Assembly: GCF_963662255.1 (NCBI RefSeq) | Contig: NC_085049.1 | Location: forward strand, 25,948,142-26,012,141 | Source of the DNA: Cinclus cinclus | Taxonomy: Eukaryota > Chordata > Aves > Passeriformes > Cinclidae | Direction: 5' to 3' | Length of the DNA stretch: 64,000 bases | Part shown: positions 23,634 to 35,032 of the stretch, one piece after another | Numbering within the stretch: position 1 is the first letter of the stretch | How the letters are laid out: each line of letters opens with the position of its first letter | Position numbers and translations under genes: made by a program | The notes under the pieces: generated by a model | The model's database searches: none | The model's input: the letters and a program-made list of their open reading frames with translations, nothing else | What the model was told of the DNA's origin: nothing

Positions 23634-26600
23634 GTGAGTGGGGGCCGGGCGGCGGAGCCGAGCGCGCTGCGCGGAGCCGGCCCGCGGGCAGCGCCGGCGG
23701 CAGCGGCACAGGAAGGGGCGGCAGCGCTGCTCGGCGGAGCGGGGAAAGTAGGAAGTGATGGGGAGCGGCAGGGGATGAGAGAAGTTCCCGAGCGGGGCCC
23801 GGGCGGCCGCCGTGCCGGCGGCGGTGCCGGGATCCCCGCTCGGCTCCTGCCGGGGCTGCGCCCCCGCGCCGGCCCCGAGCGCAGCACCAGAGCCCGCTCT
23901 CTGCCCTCCCCAAACGCCTTCCTACGGTCTTTATATATAGCTGACCTTTTAATTAATTAAGTTTTATCGCCCGTCCGAGAATTTTGGACAAAGACATAAA
24001 AGGCAAAACCTTTGCTTTCTTGCTCGTAGTCGTAATCAGATCGTTAAATGCACATCCCTTTATTTCAGGTTTGTGTCCAACACAGTCTGCTTGTCAGTGA
24101 TGAGATCGTTACGATCAGATGTTTAGCTTCATGGGCATGCTTTTCCCGTGAGCTCTTTCTCTTTGCGAGGTGAAAGTGGCTACTTCACTGGACCGCTGCT
24201 TGTTTCAGGTTTTTATTAACAGTGACCGCTTTAAATCACCCTTTTGGAATCCGGGAGGAAAAGCCTCGGCGCAGAATGACAGATACATACTGATACATTT
24301 CTTTACGTTGACACATTTTTTAAAACCATCCTGTAGTTAGGCTGCAGTGACCTAGTGTCCCGAGGGTGCAGTGGTTCCCGCTGATGTTTGTAGGAGAGCT
24401 GCAGGAGCTTCAGTGACTTTGTGCCACTGTCCTGAAACCTTTGCCATTGGAAACAGTTCCTGTGCTGCATGGTTGTAAGCGATTGGCGAGGAAGGTCAAA
24501 CTCTTGTAAATATCTGCTACATTAGTGGTACCCTCGGAGTAGCAGTGAAACTTGCTAAGGCAAGTTAATGTGTGCCTGGGTATTCCTGCCGTGTTTGTGT
24601 TGGGCTCCCTGCGTTCTAAGATTCCTGCGATGGGGGGACTGTCGGTGTGAAAATGCAAACAATGAATGTCTATGTTAACTTGATGTGCTGCTGTTACTGG
24701 AAACGAGCCGGTGTTCAAGGTCTTTTATATTTTTTGAAATCTTATTATTGTGTCCAATCCTTGCTGTTCACTCTTTTGATCTGTTCACAAGTGTTTCTCC
24801 ATGGCGTGTTCCTCTGTCTCTCAATTTGGCGCTTTGTCTCTCCGTGACTCCCCATGTTGTCTCAATCTTTTGTTTTGCTGTCTCTTACAACTTTAAATTC
24901 TGTCTGAAAAATTTTGCCTTCTGCAGCTGTTAATTGCTGGATATTGTTTATTATTCTTGTTCTCCCCAGCACTTCCTTTTTGCTGGCAAGGTCTGTTGTT
25001 GGTTGGTGGTGTTGTTGTGTCTCATCACTGGGTTCTGTTATCCGGAGGAAGCTGAGTGTGCCGTGCTTTTGCTTTTCATTGTGTTCCTCCTTTCTGAGAA
25101 CACCTGCTTGTGTCATGGATGTTCCTGCTGTGTGCTTGTACGACTGTCACTTGAATATGTGTTGGCATTGCCCTGTCACAGAAGTCAGACTGCTGATACT
25201 CCCCTGAGTTAACTCCCTCCTCGGAGTTAAGGCAGGACATTTACTCCCGGTTTTATAGAGGAGAAGCCAAGATCCAGGCTTGCCTAGGGCACATGGAAAC
25301 TCTTTACTAGAAGAAACAAGTGAGCTCGAGCCAACATTTTCTATCTAGTCTGTCTTAGCTGGAAAACCCAGCTCAAGAAAACTACCTGGAATGAGGCAGG
25401 AGTTCAAGAATGCTGATGTACTTCTGTTGGCTTTTCAGTACAACTATTTTGTGCCCTGCTCCCTTGCATGGTAAAGGCAGCTGCAGAACCAGGAGCCTGG
25501 AGTGGAGAAGCTCTGGGAAGCTTGAAGTCACTAGTGGAAAACTCACATGGCTACTCAATGGGAATGCTGGCCCCTCTGCTGGTGGTACAAGAGCTTGGAC
25601 TGAAATTTAAAATTGTGGTGCCAAATGACATTGTGCCAGCTAGTGCGATTGCTGCCTTTGGACTGGCTGCGGCAACACAGGAGGCAAAAAACCCTCCTCT
25701 GTTCAGGGAAAAAGCTTGGCTAGCTGCATTTTTGGTGCGCAGCCATTGCTGAACTCCTGCACCTTCTGCATTCCTGCAGGTTCTCTGCAAATCTTTGGAA
25801 AGAGGAGGCCTCACCTTCCAAAGGTGCCTCTAGTTGGTGAGGATGAAGTGGGGTAGAATTGGGAATGACTGCTTGTTTCATTTGGCTGATGTGAATCCTT
25901 GTTTGATTGCTCTTGCTTGGGTTGCTCAGGGTGCTGTTCTGAAAAGTCAACTTGCTCAGTAGCTCTCTTACACTACTGAGCCCACTGGGGAGTCTCCTGC
26001 TATTTCAAAAACTTGAAATCCAGCTCAGGGCTAGTGACTGTTCAGCAGAGAGAGAGTCCTGTTTATTTTAAGCTGTCAAAGGATAATTGTTTCTTAAACA
26101 AAGCATGAGCAAGGCCATTCTATAAATAAGGTTAAAAAGTGCACAGCACCTCTCCAAGCAGGGCAAGTCTGTCACGTCAGTGGACACCACTCCTTGAAGG
26201 GTTGATCCAAGTCAACACATGAGTTTTGAAGGAGATTTAGAAGCATATATAGGCTGTTTCTGGAGTTTTGGAGTATATTTTCCTCACTTGCCAGTGGAGA
26301 AATTTTCGTATGCTCAGTGTTCCCAGAAAACTAAAAGCTGAGAGGAAGATGTAGCTGAGCTGTCCAGATCATGTGTTGGGCCACGTTAATATCTACTGTA
26401 ACCTGAGTGTGGAAATCTTGCTCTGGTGTAGTTTAGGAGGTATAAACCATCTCTTTTTAGGAGACAGAGGATCTGTGGCCCTGTGTCCAGGTGAGCATGG
26501 TGAGAGGTGCTATGTGAGTGCAGGAGTGCCTTTCCACAGCTCCCTCTACAAAGAGAGTTTGAGAATTGCTGTAACTACATTCTTTAAGTGGGTTCCAAAG

Positions 26601-29152
26601 GCTTGGAACACTTCTGGGAGTTGGAAGAAGCCAGTGTCCTTGCCCTCTCCCTCCTTGTCTCTGAATGGTTTCAGTGCTATAAACAGCAGTTGGATGTGAG
26701 CATGAAGGCTGTGCTTTCAGCTTTGATCCCTCTTAGTGAGAAGAGGAAACTGAACCTCTCTTCTACATCTGGGGTTAGTGCTGTAGGGTGGGATGGGAGA
26801 AGGGAAGTTGGGTACTGCTGCTCCAATTCTTGCTCCTCAGTTTGTATTTTAAAAGAAAGCAGCTTTGCTCAGTTTTGGAAGAAGAGGTGTAACCATCTGT
26901 CTCCAGGAGAATGTTCCAGGGTGTGGATCCCACAAGGAGAGGGGCACCTCTGGATTGTGGTAAAGGAGAGGGTTTCAGGCCTCAGCATTCCCCATTGGCT
27001 TCTGGAGACCTTTGGATTCTTGAGGTACTCAGAGCCCAAGAAATTCCCTGGGTTTTTTTTTTCTGCTTGGCTTCAGACTTCCTCTGGGTTTGGATGCTGC
27101 TTTGAGTGCAGATGAAATGTAGTCTGGCTTTTCCAACCTCAAGGCTTTCTGAGGTTCCTCACCTGCCCTCCTTCCTTTCAAAAAATGAGAATGCTTTTGT
27201 ATATATGAACTGATAGTCAAGAAAATGTTTGGGAAAAGCAGCTTACATCCTTTGATGGCATTCTGTCATTGCAAGATAGATTTGATACTGGATTATTGAA
27301 CTGTGCTAATTCTGTAGAGCTTTCCCCTACTTCTTTGGCATTTAGTGTGTTTTGGCTTCTGCCCGGTTGGAGACCTTATGTCCCACAGGAGATGTGTGGC
27401 AGGGCCAGGCAATGAATCCAATGATCTCATATTGTCCTAGGCTGGTGTTGAGACCATCTTTCCCAGCATTTTGGCTGTGAAAGCTCTCAGTGATGCATGG
27501 TGGCAATTAAAACTGCATTAATCACCTATCAGTACAATGAGGGGAAAAAAATATTCTTACCTGAAGAGGTGGGAAAAAAGAGTAAGTAAGTAATGACAAT
27601 GGCCAGGATCAGCTGTAGTCTGACCTTGGGGTCCTGTTAGTCACCATGAGAAGCTGCATTCCTGTCTCACCTCCATAAATGTGCTGTGAGAGATCTCCTG
27701 GAACATAATTAATGGAGCATGCAGCAGGATCTGCCTGCTCTGTGATAGATGGCTCTGGATGACGAGGGGTGCTGAGACTTCTAATTAGCAGCAAAAACTG
27801 TGTTGTAAAATATTTTGGGCTCATTTCCTTGCATGTTATGTTGATTCTTCTTGAAAACTTCTCTTACTTTGTGAAAGTGCTTGCTGGAATTTTCTTGCTC
27901 AAAACATTGCAGATTTATTCAGGCTTCTTCACCGGGTTTTTGTGAATTAGTTGTCTTGTTGAACTTGGGCTTCACAGAGGGGTTGACTCAATCATACTCT
28001 GTGAAGAGACAAGATTAAATAGAAAGTGCTTAAGAAGCAGCATAAATCAAAATGTTGCAAGTATAGCAAAGGTTATACTTCTTGGTGACTTCAGGAATGG
28101 TGCTAAGAGAAAAGATGTAGTGACTGATGGTAGTTCCAAGACACCAGTGCAGTGTTTTCATCAGTGCACTCATTTTTTCAACCTTTCTCTCCTGCTCTTT
28201 TTATGTGTTAGCTATGGTTAAGGAACAGAGTATCCATCCTTTAATTAATAGCAAATTTTTCTTTCATGTACAAGCTGGAAAAAGGTAATTAGTCAGGAAG
28301 GAATAAAAAGCCTGAAGAAAGTGAGACTGGCATAACTAGAATTAATCATAATTTGATTCTGACACACAGACAATCAAGTAATACCTAAAAGAGAGATGAG
28401 AGTATGCATTTCAGCTTTTCTGTGGGAAAAAGTACTTGCATGTTTTGTTTCTGGGTACTTTATCCTCTAGACTGATAGAACCAGTGAAATTTGACAGTTT
28501 TGATTGCATGATTCTGATTTATTTTTTAAATACTGTGTAGGATTGGCATTTTCAGGAATATGTTCTCTTGGTTGTTCTGGTCTGAATTCTGCAGCTGCTT
28601 TGAATATATGGTGATGTACACTTTTCAGCTGCACAGTGTATTTCTTTTCTGTGATAACTAATAAACTCTATTAGTTGCATTATTTACTGCTTTCATTGAT
28701 CTTACAATAAATGCCATGTAAGTGGAGATGTAGGCATATAAATACACCCCTGTATCTCAGATTCCTTACTATTCAATCCATATATCAAAGCTCATATCCT
28801 CTGTAATTATCCACTCTCACCAGCAATTAGGCACTGCTCCAGCTTTTATAACAACCTTATTTTGATGCTTGTTTCAAATGCTCTAACAGCAGTGCCATCT
28901 TTAAATAAACAATGAGACAAAGCTTTCCACAAAGCAGCCTCAGGGGAATGTAGCAGGCCATGAGCCCCAGGGGAAGTTGGTTTGTTTCAGAAGTTTTACT
29001 TGTTCACAGAGCACAGCCTCGGTGTGAAGGAACATCACACTTAATTACAGCAGTATGATTTATGAGGCTGTGTGCTTAAATGTAATATCCTTGGTTCAAA
29101 GGCCTCATTCTCAAACAGAATTGGAGAGAAAATGGGGGTTAGGGAAAGAACT

Positions 29153-29168
29153 GATTGATTGATTGATG
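29153..29168. repeat. (GATT)n microsatellite
   Basis: About four perfect tetranucleotide units (GATTGATTGATTGAT). It is a simple intronic repeat of ITPR2 intron 1. Confidence 0.8.
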
Positions 29169-30061
29169 TGGAAGTAAGTTTACCCATAAGTTGTGTGGTG
29201 GTAACTGGAAATAAGAGAGGACTTGGGTTTTGAACTGAGACAGGACACACAACTTCTGTTGTTCTCAGCTGGGCTGTGGGTGATGTGGGGATTAGTCAGG
29301 AAAGAGGGGAGATTGTTTGACCTGTGTGACCTGAAGTCTTTTTTACCTTGCTTTTACATAATGAGGGGATTAAACTAGACCCCTGTGTGTGGTTCTTGGT
29401 GTCACTAGAAACAACAGTTACCCTGTATTTTAACAGTACTGCAGAGGAAGAAGTCATTCAATCCCTGACTTCCTCAGCCTGGAAGATTGTATCCCAAGGG
29501 GCACACAGGCCTTGGCTCAGGTCTTTAGAGCCCTCTCCTGCCAGTGCTGCTCGGCTGGAACCTGAGCCTCTTTGTTGGGCAACAGCACAAAGCTGTGCCC
29601 TCTGCACTTCAAAGTCTGGTTTCTGCATGCTTTGAAAGGTCTGCTACTTCTTGGAGCAGAAAAGGGATGTGGGTGAAGCTCCATCACTTTGATACACTTG
29701 GTATCAAAACGGAGAAAAGAAAACGAACAGTAGTTCAAGGTTTACTTTTTACCTTGCCTGAGATGTGTTTTCTCACTTGATCAGATACTCATATTTTAAT
29801 TCCTTTAAAGATATAATCCCCCTTATGACTGATTCCTTTACACTTTAATTTGTTATTTGTAAATCTGATTCCAAGTAATTACTTGAACCAGCAGTTCCAC
29901 CACTATGTCCATGTGTAGGCACTTCCTGACATGGGCCCTGGTTTCAGCTGTTTATGGTCACCTTGATGTTTAGGACCCAGGGTAGATGCCTGGAGCTGAA
30001 TATTTTGCTGTGGAAAGTTTCAAGTAAAATGGCCTTTCTGAGAACAGTTTTAGCCAACCCT

Positions 30062-30075
30062 CCCCCCCCCCCCCC
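30062..30075. repeat. Poly(C) homopolymer, C14
   Basis: An uninterrupted run of 14 cytosines in intron 1, similar to the poly(C) runs at 4496 and 16929. Confidence 0.88.
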
Positions 30076-31542
30076 AAAGCACCAGACCAAACACAAAGAA
30101 GCATGTTATCTCTGTTTTTTTAAAAACCCCAAGAGTCTTGCAGATGGGTGTCAAGAGTCTTCCTGAGCTGCAGGGCTCTCTGCAGCACCACTTCTCCAGC
30201 ATGGAGGGCTTGTCTTTCTCTGCCCCTGTGGAGTTTTGCCCAGGTTTAGTTGAGGAAGGATTTCACCCTAAGACTTGATGGGCTGTCATGATACCTGCCT
30301 CTTGCTGGGGGGGCAGCAGCTTTACCTGGCAGGGGCAGCTTCTCTCTGCTGGTCCTTCTCTAACCAAGAGCCCTCAACCTGACCTGCATCTGTGTGGGAG
30401 GTGAATCCCAATTCCCAGGATTTCCAGATTCCTTTCCGGGGGGGATCACAGGGGTGCTTCAGTTGTCTAGCTGCTTTGTTCCCTATCTCTGGAGAAGTAA
30501 AAATAATTTCTGGTTTTAGTGCCTTGGTTCTGTTCAAAAACGAAACAAACTGAGAAATTACATTCTTGCAAGGTAAGGCTTTGGAAATAAACAAGAAAAA
30601 CACAAGGTTAAAATGTACTTATTCATGTCTGATATTAAGTACTGCTTGAGGTTTTGAGGGGCTGTTTTGGCTGTGGTAGCCAAAAGGTTGTGTCAGGAAT
30701 GGTCTTGTTGCTCTTGTTGCTGGTTTTGTGATTCCTTCTGTGCCTCAGCCTCTGTCTACCTCTCATCCTCATTTGTTTGTGTGTTTTGATTGCTGTTGAG
30801 GAGAAGCAAAGTGTTGTCCAAAGTATGTGATTTAAAAACAGTTCCTGTTCATTGCTTAGTAACAAAGGTAAGAGGACCCTGAAGAATGGGCTATAGGCAG
30901 CAGAAAATAATGTGGGGAAAACAGCCTACCCTGTCCTTCCATGCTCCCTTGCTAGATGATGAAAAGGAGGAAGAGAGGTGTGTTGATGAATTTAGGATGA
31001 GAAAGGAGCAGAGCAAGTGAGGCTGAAGGAGGGCAGGAGCTGCAGTTACCAAGAGATCTGCAGCCTCTGCTGAGAGAAAATAGCTCTGAAAGCTACTGAC
31101 AAAGTTTGTTCTTTTCAAAGGGAAGAAGTCAGCTTGCCATTGCCACTGTTTATTTTGCTATTTCAAATGTCTGAGTCCTATACCAAGGCTGGTGAGGTTT
31201 CAAACACTTGAATATTTGTTTGTTTTCTGTTCTGAAAGTTTTTGACTTTGTCCAGGAAAATGAATGTTTTATATCACCTTCTCTAAGAGAATGTCTGAGG
31301 TAAAATGCCAGTTCCTCAGAAAGAAATTGCAGTTTTAAGATTGTCTGTGATATTTTTTGTAACAACAAAAGTTAGGTAAAATGAATTGTGGTATTTGGTA
31401 ACCTTCTTCTATAATAAAGTTGGGGCAATTAATTTGAAATGTCTTTTTCGGTCATTGCTGTTGCATGAGTGAAGGTATGGGGTTGAAATTTGTATGAAAA
31501 TACTTGGCAGGAGGAGGCTGGAGGAGCATATCCAAATGTGGT

Positions 31543-31595
31543 GGTTATTCCTGTGGGTCCCTTCCAACTCAGCTTGCTCTGTGATTCTGTGATTT
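31543..31595 (+). mobile_element. CR1 3' tail fragment
   Basis: Only the terminal segment is recognisable: GGGTCCCTTCCAACTCAGC followed by a GTGATTCTGTGATTTG terminus, the tandem octamer-like 3' end of CR1. The body upstream is missing or too diverged to see. Confidence 0.72.
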
Positions 31596-33114
31596 GACAG
31601 CGAGTTAAGCTTCCTCCAGCTCTTTTTTGTATGATATTAAAATAGTAGTCAAATTTTTTGTTCTTTGACCTCTGACAGATAAAAATCAATGTCATTTAAA
31701 AGGAAAATCAACAAGCAAACCCTGAAACAAGGCTCTTTAAATGGAACTCAAAATACAGAAACTTTTTGTGATTCAATGCTTGGGCTTCTTATCTTGATTT
31801 TCTCTTCCAGGCTTGTTTGAATTTCAAACATCTTTTTTATTCCCTGCTCTTGACACACACAAGTTAATCAGTGCTGCAGGGGCAGTTGAAAGACACAGAA
31901 TTAAGGAAACAACTGCTTAAACTCTTAGTAAGCCCCAGATATTTTTAACCTGCTTCCCACAGTTAAAAGACAGTAATCCAGTTCTTAAGAGTAAGTTTTG
32001 GGTAGTTGTGTCACGTTGAGCACTGTGTTGTGGAAGATTTAACTTGGCAGCAAATTTAGAGGGAAGCAAAGTTGGATGTGAGCAGTATAGTTTTGTCCTG
32101 AATCTTGCAATACCTGACTTGATTTGTAAAATACCAACTCCAACAGCTCTCTTACTTTTACTTGTGAGATTTGCTAAAATATTCTCAGCCACCTTTTCAG
32201 TCTAATATTTTTTAAAGATAGTTTTTTAAACTGTTCAGAAACAATAAATAGAGAGGAAGCAAAACCAATGCAATAGGAGAGTTTGGATATCACTTTTGAA
32301 AACACTGAGAGCAGATCTTTGTTCAGTTGTGAATGCTGAAAAATGTTCAAATGCATCACGAAGCAAATGTCATTCTTCTGAACAAAGAATAAAAATTTAA
32401 AGCCTTCCTAGAAATTTGGACTTTTAAAAATACTTTATTGAAATAAAGCAAAAAAACAAAGCAAAACCAAAATAAACCAACAAACTGTGTGGAGTGAAAA
32501 AGGTTAGCTGTATGTTAGTGGTGTTTTCTTTGATGTTTTGGACAATTTTTTGAGGTTATCACATTCTGCTAAAGTGATCTCAGTTTCAGCTGAATGCACT
32601 GTCCTTGCTTTGCCGTCTGGCACTGGTGAGGGTGCCAATCCATAAACTCCTGTTCCAAATCTTGACAGAGCTCAGTGGGCTTGGCTCTTTATGGAAAGCT
32701 GAAAAGTCAGGGCTTAGTGGAGCATTTTGTGGAATTTCAGTGGAATAAAATAAGGTTTTCCATCAGGCTTGCCAATATAAAAATCAGGTAGGGCAACATC
32801 TATAATGCTTCCCAGGTTGAAGACAGAACTTAGTAAGTCAAACTTTACTGTCAAACGGGTTTCCTAAGTCCTGAACTGATGTATAAGTATTTTGATTTTA
32901 ATGTTGCTGTGACAACTGTAAAGCTGATTACTTCACTAAATGCAGGAAGTCCAAGTTTCAAATGAGACTTTCGGGTATCTCTGCAGATATCCTTATGTAC
33001 CATTGTAGCATGTTATTTATAAATAATAACCTTGCCTTAAAATCATAAAAGTACAAAATAACATACAGTAAAAAGAATGTTTTAATTTTGGTGGTGAGGA
33101 GGTAACAATTTATT

Positions 33115-33518
33115 TGTGACAGGCTGGCCAAGCTGATTAAAGGGATGGAGCACCTCCCCTATGAGGAAAGGCTGACAGAACTGTGATTGTTCAGCCTGAA
33201 GGGAGCTTACAGGAAAAATGGAGAGAGACTCTTGACAAGGGCCTGGAGTGACAGGACAAGGGGGAATGGCTTCACACTGACAGAGAGCAGGGTTAGATTG
33301 GATATGAGGAAGAAATTCTTCCTGTAAGGGTGGTGAGGCCCCGGCACAGGTTTCCCAGAGAAGCTGTGGCTGCCCCATCCCTGGAAGTGTCTAAGGCCAG
33401 GCTGGATGGGGCTCTGAGCAACCTGGGATAGTGGAAGGTGTCCCTGCCCATGGCAGGGGTGGGACTGGATGATTTCTCAGGACCTTTCCAGTCCAGGGCA
33501 TTCTATGATATTATATAG
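33115..33518 (+). mobile_element. CR1 LINE 3' fragment in intron 1
   Basis: A roughly 400-base piece in the gene's sense orientation. It starts in the CTGGCCAAGCTGATTAAAGG region, passes through GGAGTGACAGGACAAGGGGG and GATATGAGGAAGAAATTCTT, then AGAAGCTGTGGCTGCCCCAT and AAGGCCAGGCTGGATGGGGC. It ends with GGCATTCTATGATATTAT. Interruptions of the reading frame show it is non-coding. Confidence 0.95.
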
Positions 33519-34994
33519 TCTTTTCCTCAGAAAAAGTAACACACAAAATCATTGCAAACCTTTGTGACATTATTTCCTGCATAAATGATTGAAAATGTAG
33601 GTCCTACACCTGCAAATATGTGGACTTAAACTGCAAAGTTGCCATGAGACAATTTTTTTAAAAGAACCTGTTAAATAGGATACAAATTCAGATTTTTTTT
33701 TATTTTCCTGGCTAGATCTTCAGGAGTATTAAAAGGTAGGATTTGATGAAGGAACCCCTCAGAGGCAGACACCTGGCTGTTCAGAGAGGGCACTGCTCTG
33801 GTCCCTGGGTACCTGCAGGGTCTGGCTTGGAGGTTTGCTCAGTTTGTGTTAGCAGTGGCTTCTCTTGCAGAAACAAAACAAGGTCAGGACCTGGCAGGCA
33901 ATTAAGTCTTGTCTGTATTAACTTTTGTAGTTGAACAGGTTTTTCTGTCACTGAAGGCAAGGACCAATGAATGTCCCACACCTCCTCCCCCTGTAATATC
34001 TAGGATACAGTAAAACCATGGTATGTAAAGTTTGGTTATAACAGCTCATTTGAGGCCATGCTGTGCACGGGGCTGGTGGAGTCAAACTCATTTCATCTGA
34101 TCCACTTTCTGTGCTGGATTAAACTGCACCTGTGATGAGGCTGAGGCTGCACTTAATGGAACTGTTTTCCTTGAGCAGAGCTCAAAGTGGGACAGTGCTG
34201 GTTTGAGTTTCCAAGCATGGATCTAAAGTATGTTTGAAGGGAAACAGTGGATTAAGGAGTGGGACACAAGCAGAGGAGCCACTTGCACAAGATTGTTGAT
34301 GCAACCAAAGACTCCAAGTTCTGGGGCCGTGTTCTTTTCTAAGCATTGATCAGGTGAGCTGTTCAATGCATAAATTGTTTTATACTGGTTTATCTCACGG
34401 TAATTGGGCTTGTGCCAGTAATGACAAAGCTAGTTAGTTCATTAAGGTTCCTATAGGTCAGAAGTTTTGTTGTTTTACTTTGTGTATAAGGATGCAGAAT
34501 TTATCATTTTGAGAAAACTCTGTGCTGAAGAGAGTCTTACACTTGCTGGCATTATTGTTATGCTCACCCATTGAGGGGAGCCTTGTTGACTGATAAGTAT
34601 AATTAATGTTCTTTATTTGTAATGGAGGTGAGGGAGAAAATCCTGCCTCCTTTCTGCAACCTGGTAAGTAGAGCAATAAAAATCACCACCCAAAGCACTT
34701 ATGCTTGGTAAAGCTGCATAAAAACTTGGCTGTGTTACCCAAGAAATTTCTTAGAAAGAAATTCAGTGTCATCAGGGCAAGGTGTACAGGCCTGAATGAG
34801 TACAGAGAACACAAGACAGAAACATCAGTGACAGAAAATCTGCTGACCCAAAAGCAATAAAATGAGTGTGCCACTGAGCGCTCTTCTCTCTGAAAATTGC
34901 TGTCAAAGAAGCTCCTGCTGTTTGATATGTCCTGGGTTCAGGACAACAAGAATTCACAAGTTCATGAGTTCTCAGACTCATTGGACTTAACGAA

Positions 34995-35032
34995 CTTAGA
35001 GGTATTTTCCAACCTAAATGATTCTATGATTA
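34995..35032 (+). mobile_element. CR1 3' tail remnant
   Basis: A short match to the CR1 terminus: AGAGGTATTTTCCAACCTAA and then ATGATTCTATGATTAT. It is too short for subfamily assignment. Confidence 0.6.

Larger units (their letters stand above)
23090..23900 (+). promoter_or_regulatory. ITPR2: CpG-island promoter of ITPR2
   Basis: Composition changes abruptly from AT-rich flanks to dense CpG over this interval, which surrounds the first coding exon. Between 23298 and 23353 the plus strand carries a nearly continuous series of GGGGCGG / GGGCGGG boxes, the classic Sp1/KLF-type sites. No TATA box is placed convincingly upstream of the start codon, so a dispersed, TATA-less initiation pattern is expected. 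A TTTATATATAG motif at about 23929 lies inside intron 1, downstream of exon 1, so it is unlikely to be the main promoter. The exact transcription start cannot be fixed from sequence alone. Confidence 0.88.

Noticed and set aside
23412..23913. Arg/Pro/Ala-rich minus- and plus-strand frames around exon 1
   Set aside because: GC-rich CpG-island DNA is poor in stop codons. These frames overlap the true ITPR2 exon 1 on the wrong strand or frame.
23925..23940. TATA-like motif TTTATATATAG
   Set aside because: It lies downstream of coding exon 1 in intron 1, so it cannot serve the main transcript; an internal promoter has no other support.
26588..27115. 175-codon plus-strand open frame in intron 1
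   Set aside because: It is long for chance, but its translation has no domain, no membrane or signal pattern and no splice logic. It overlaps other open frames, and such frames recur across this window.
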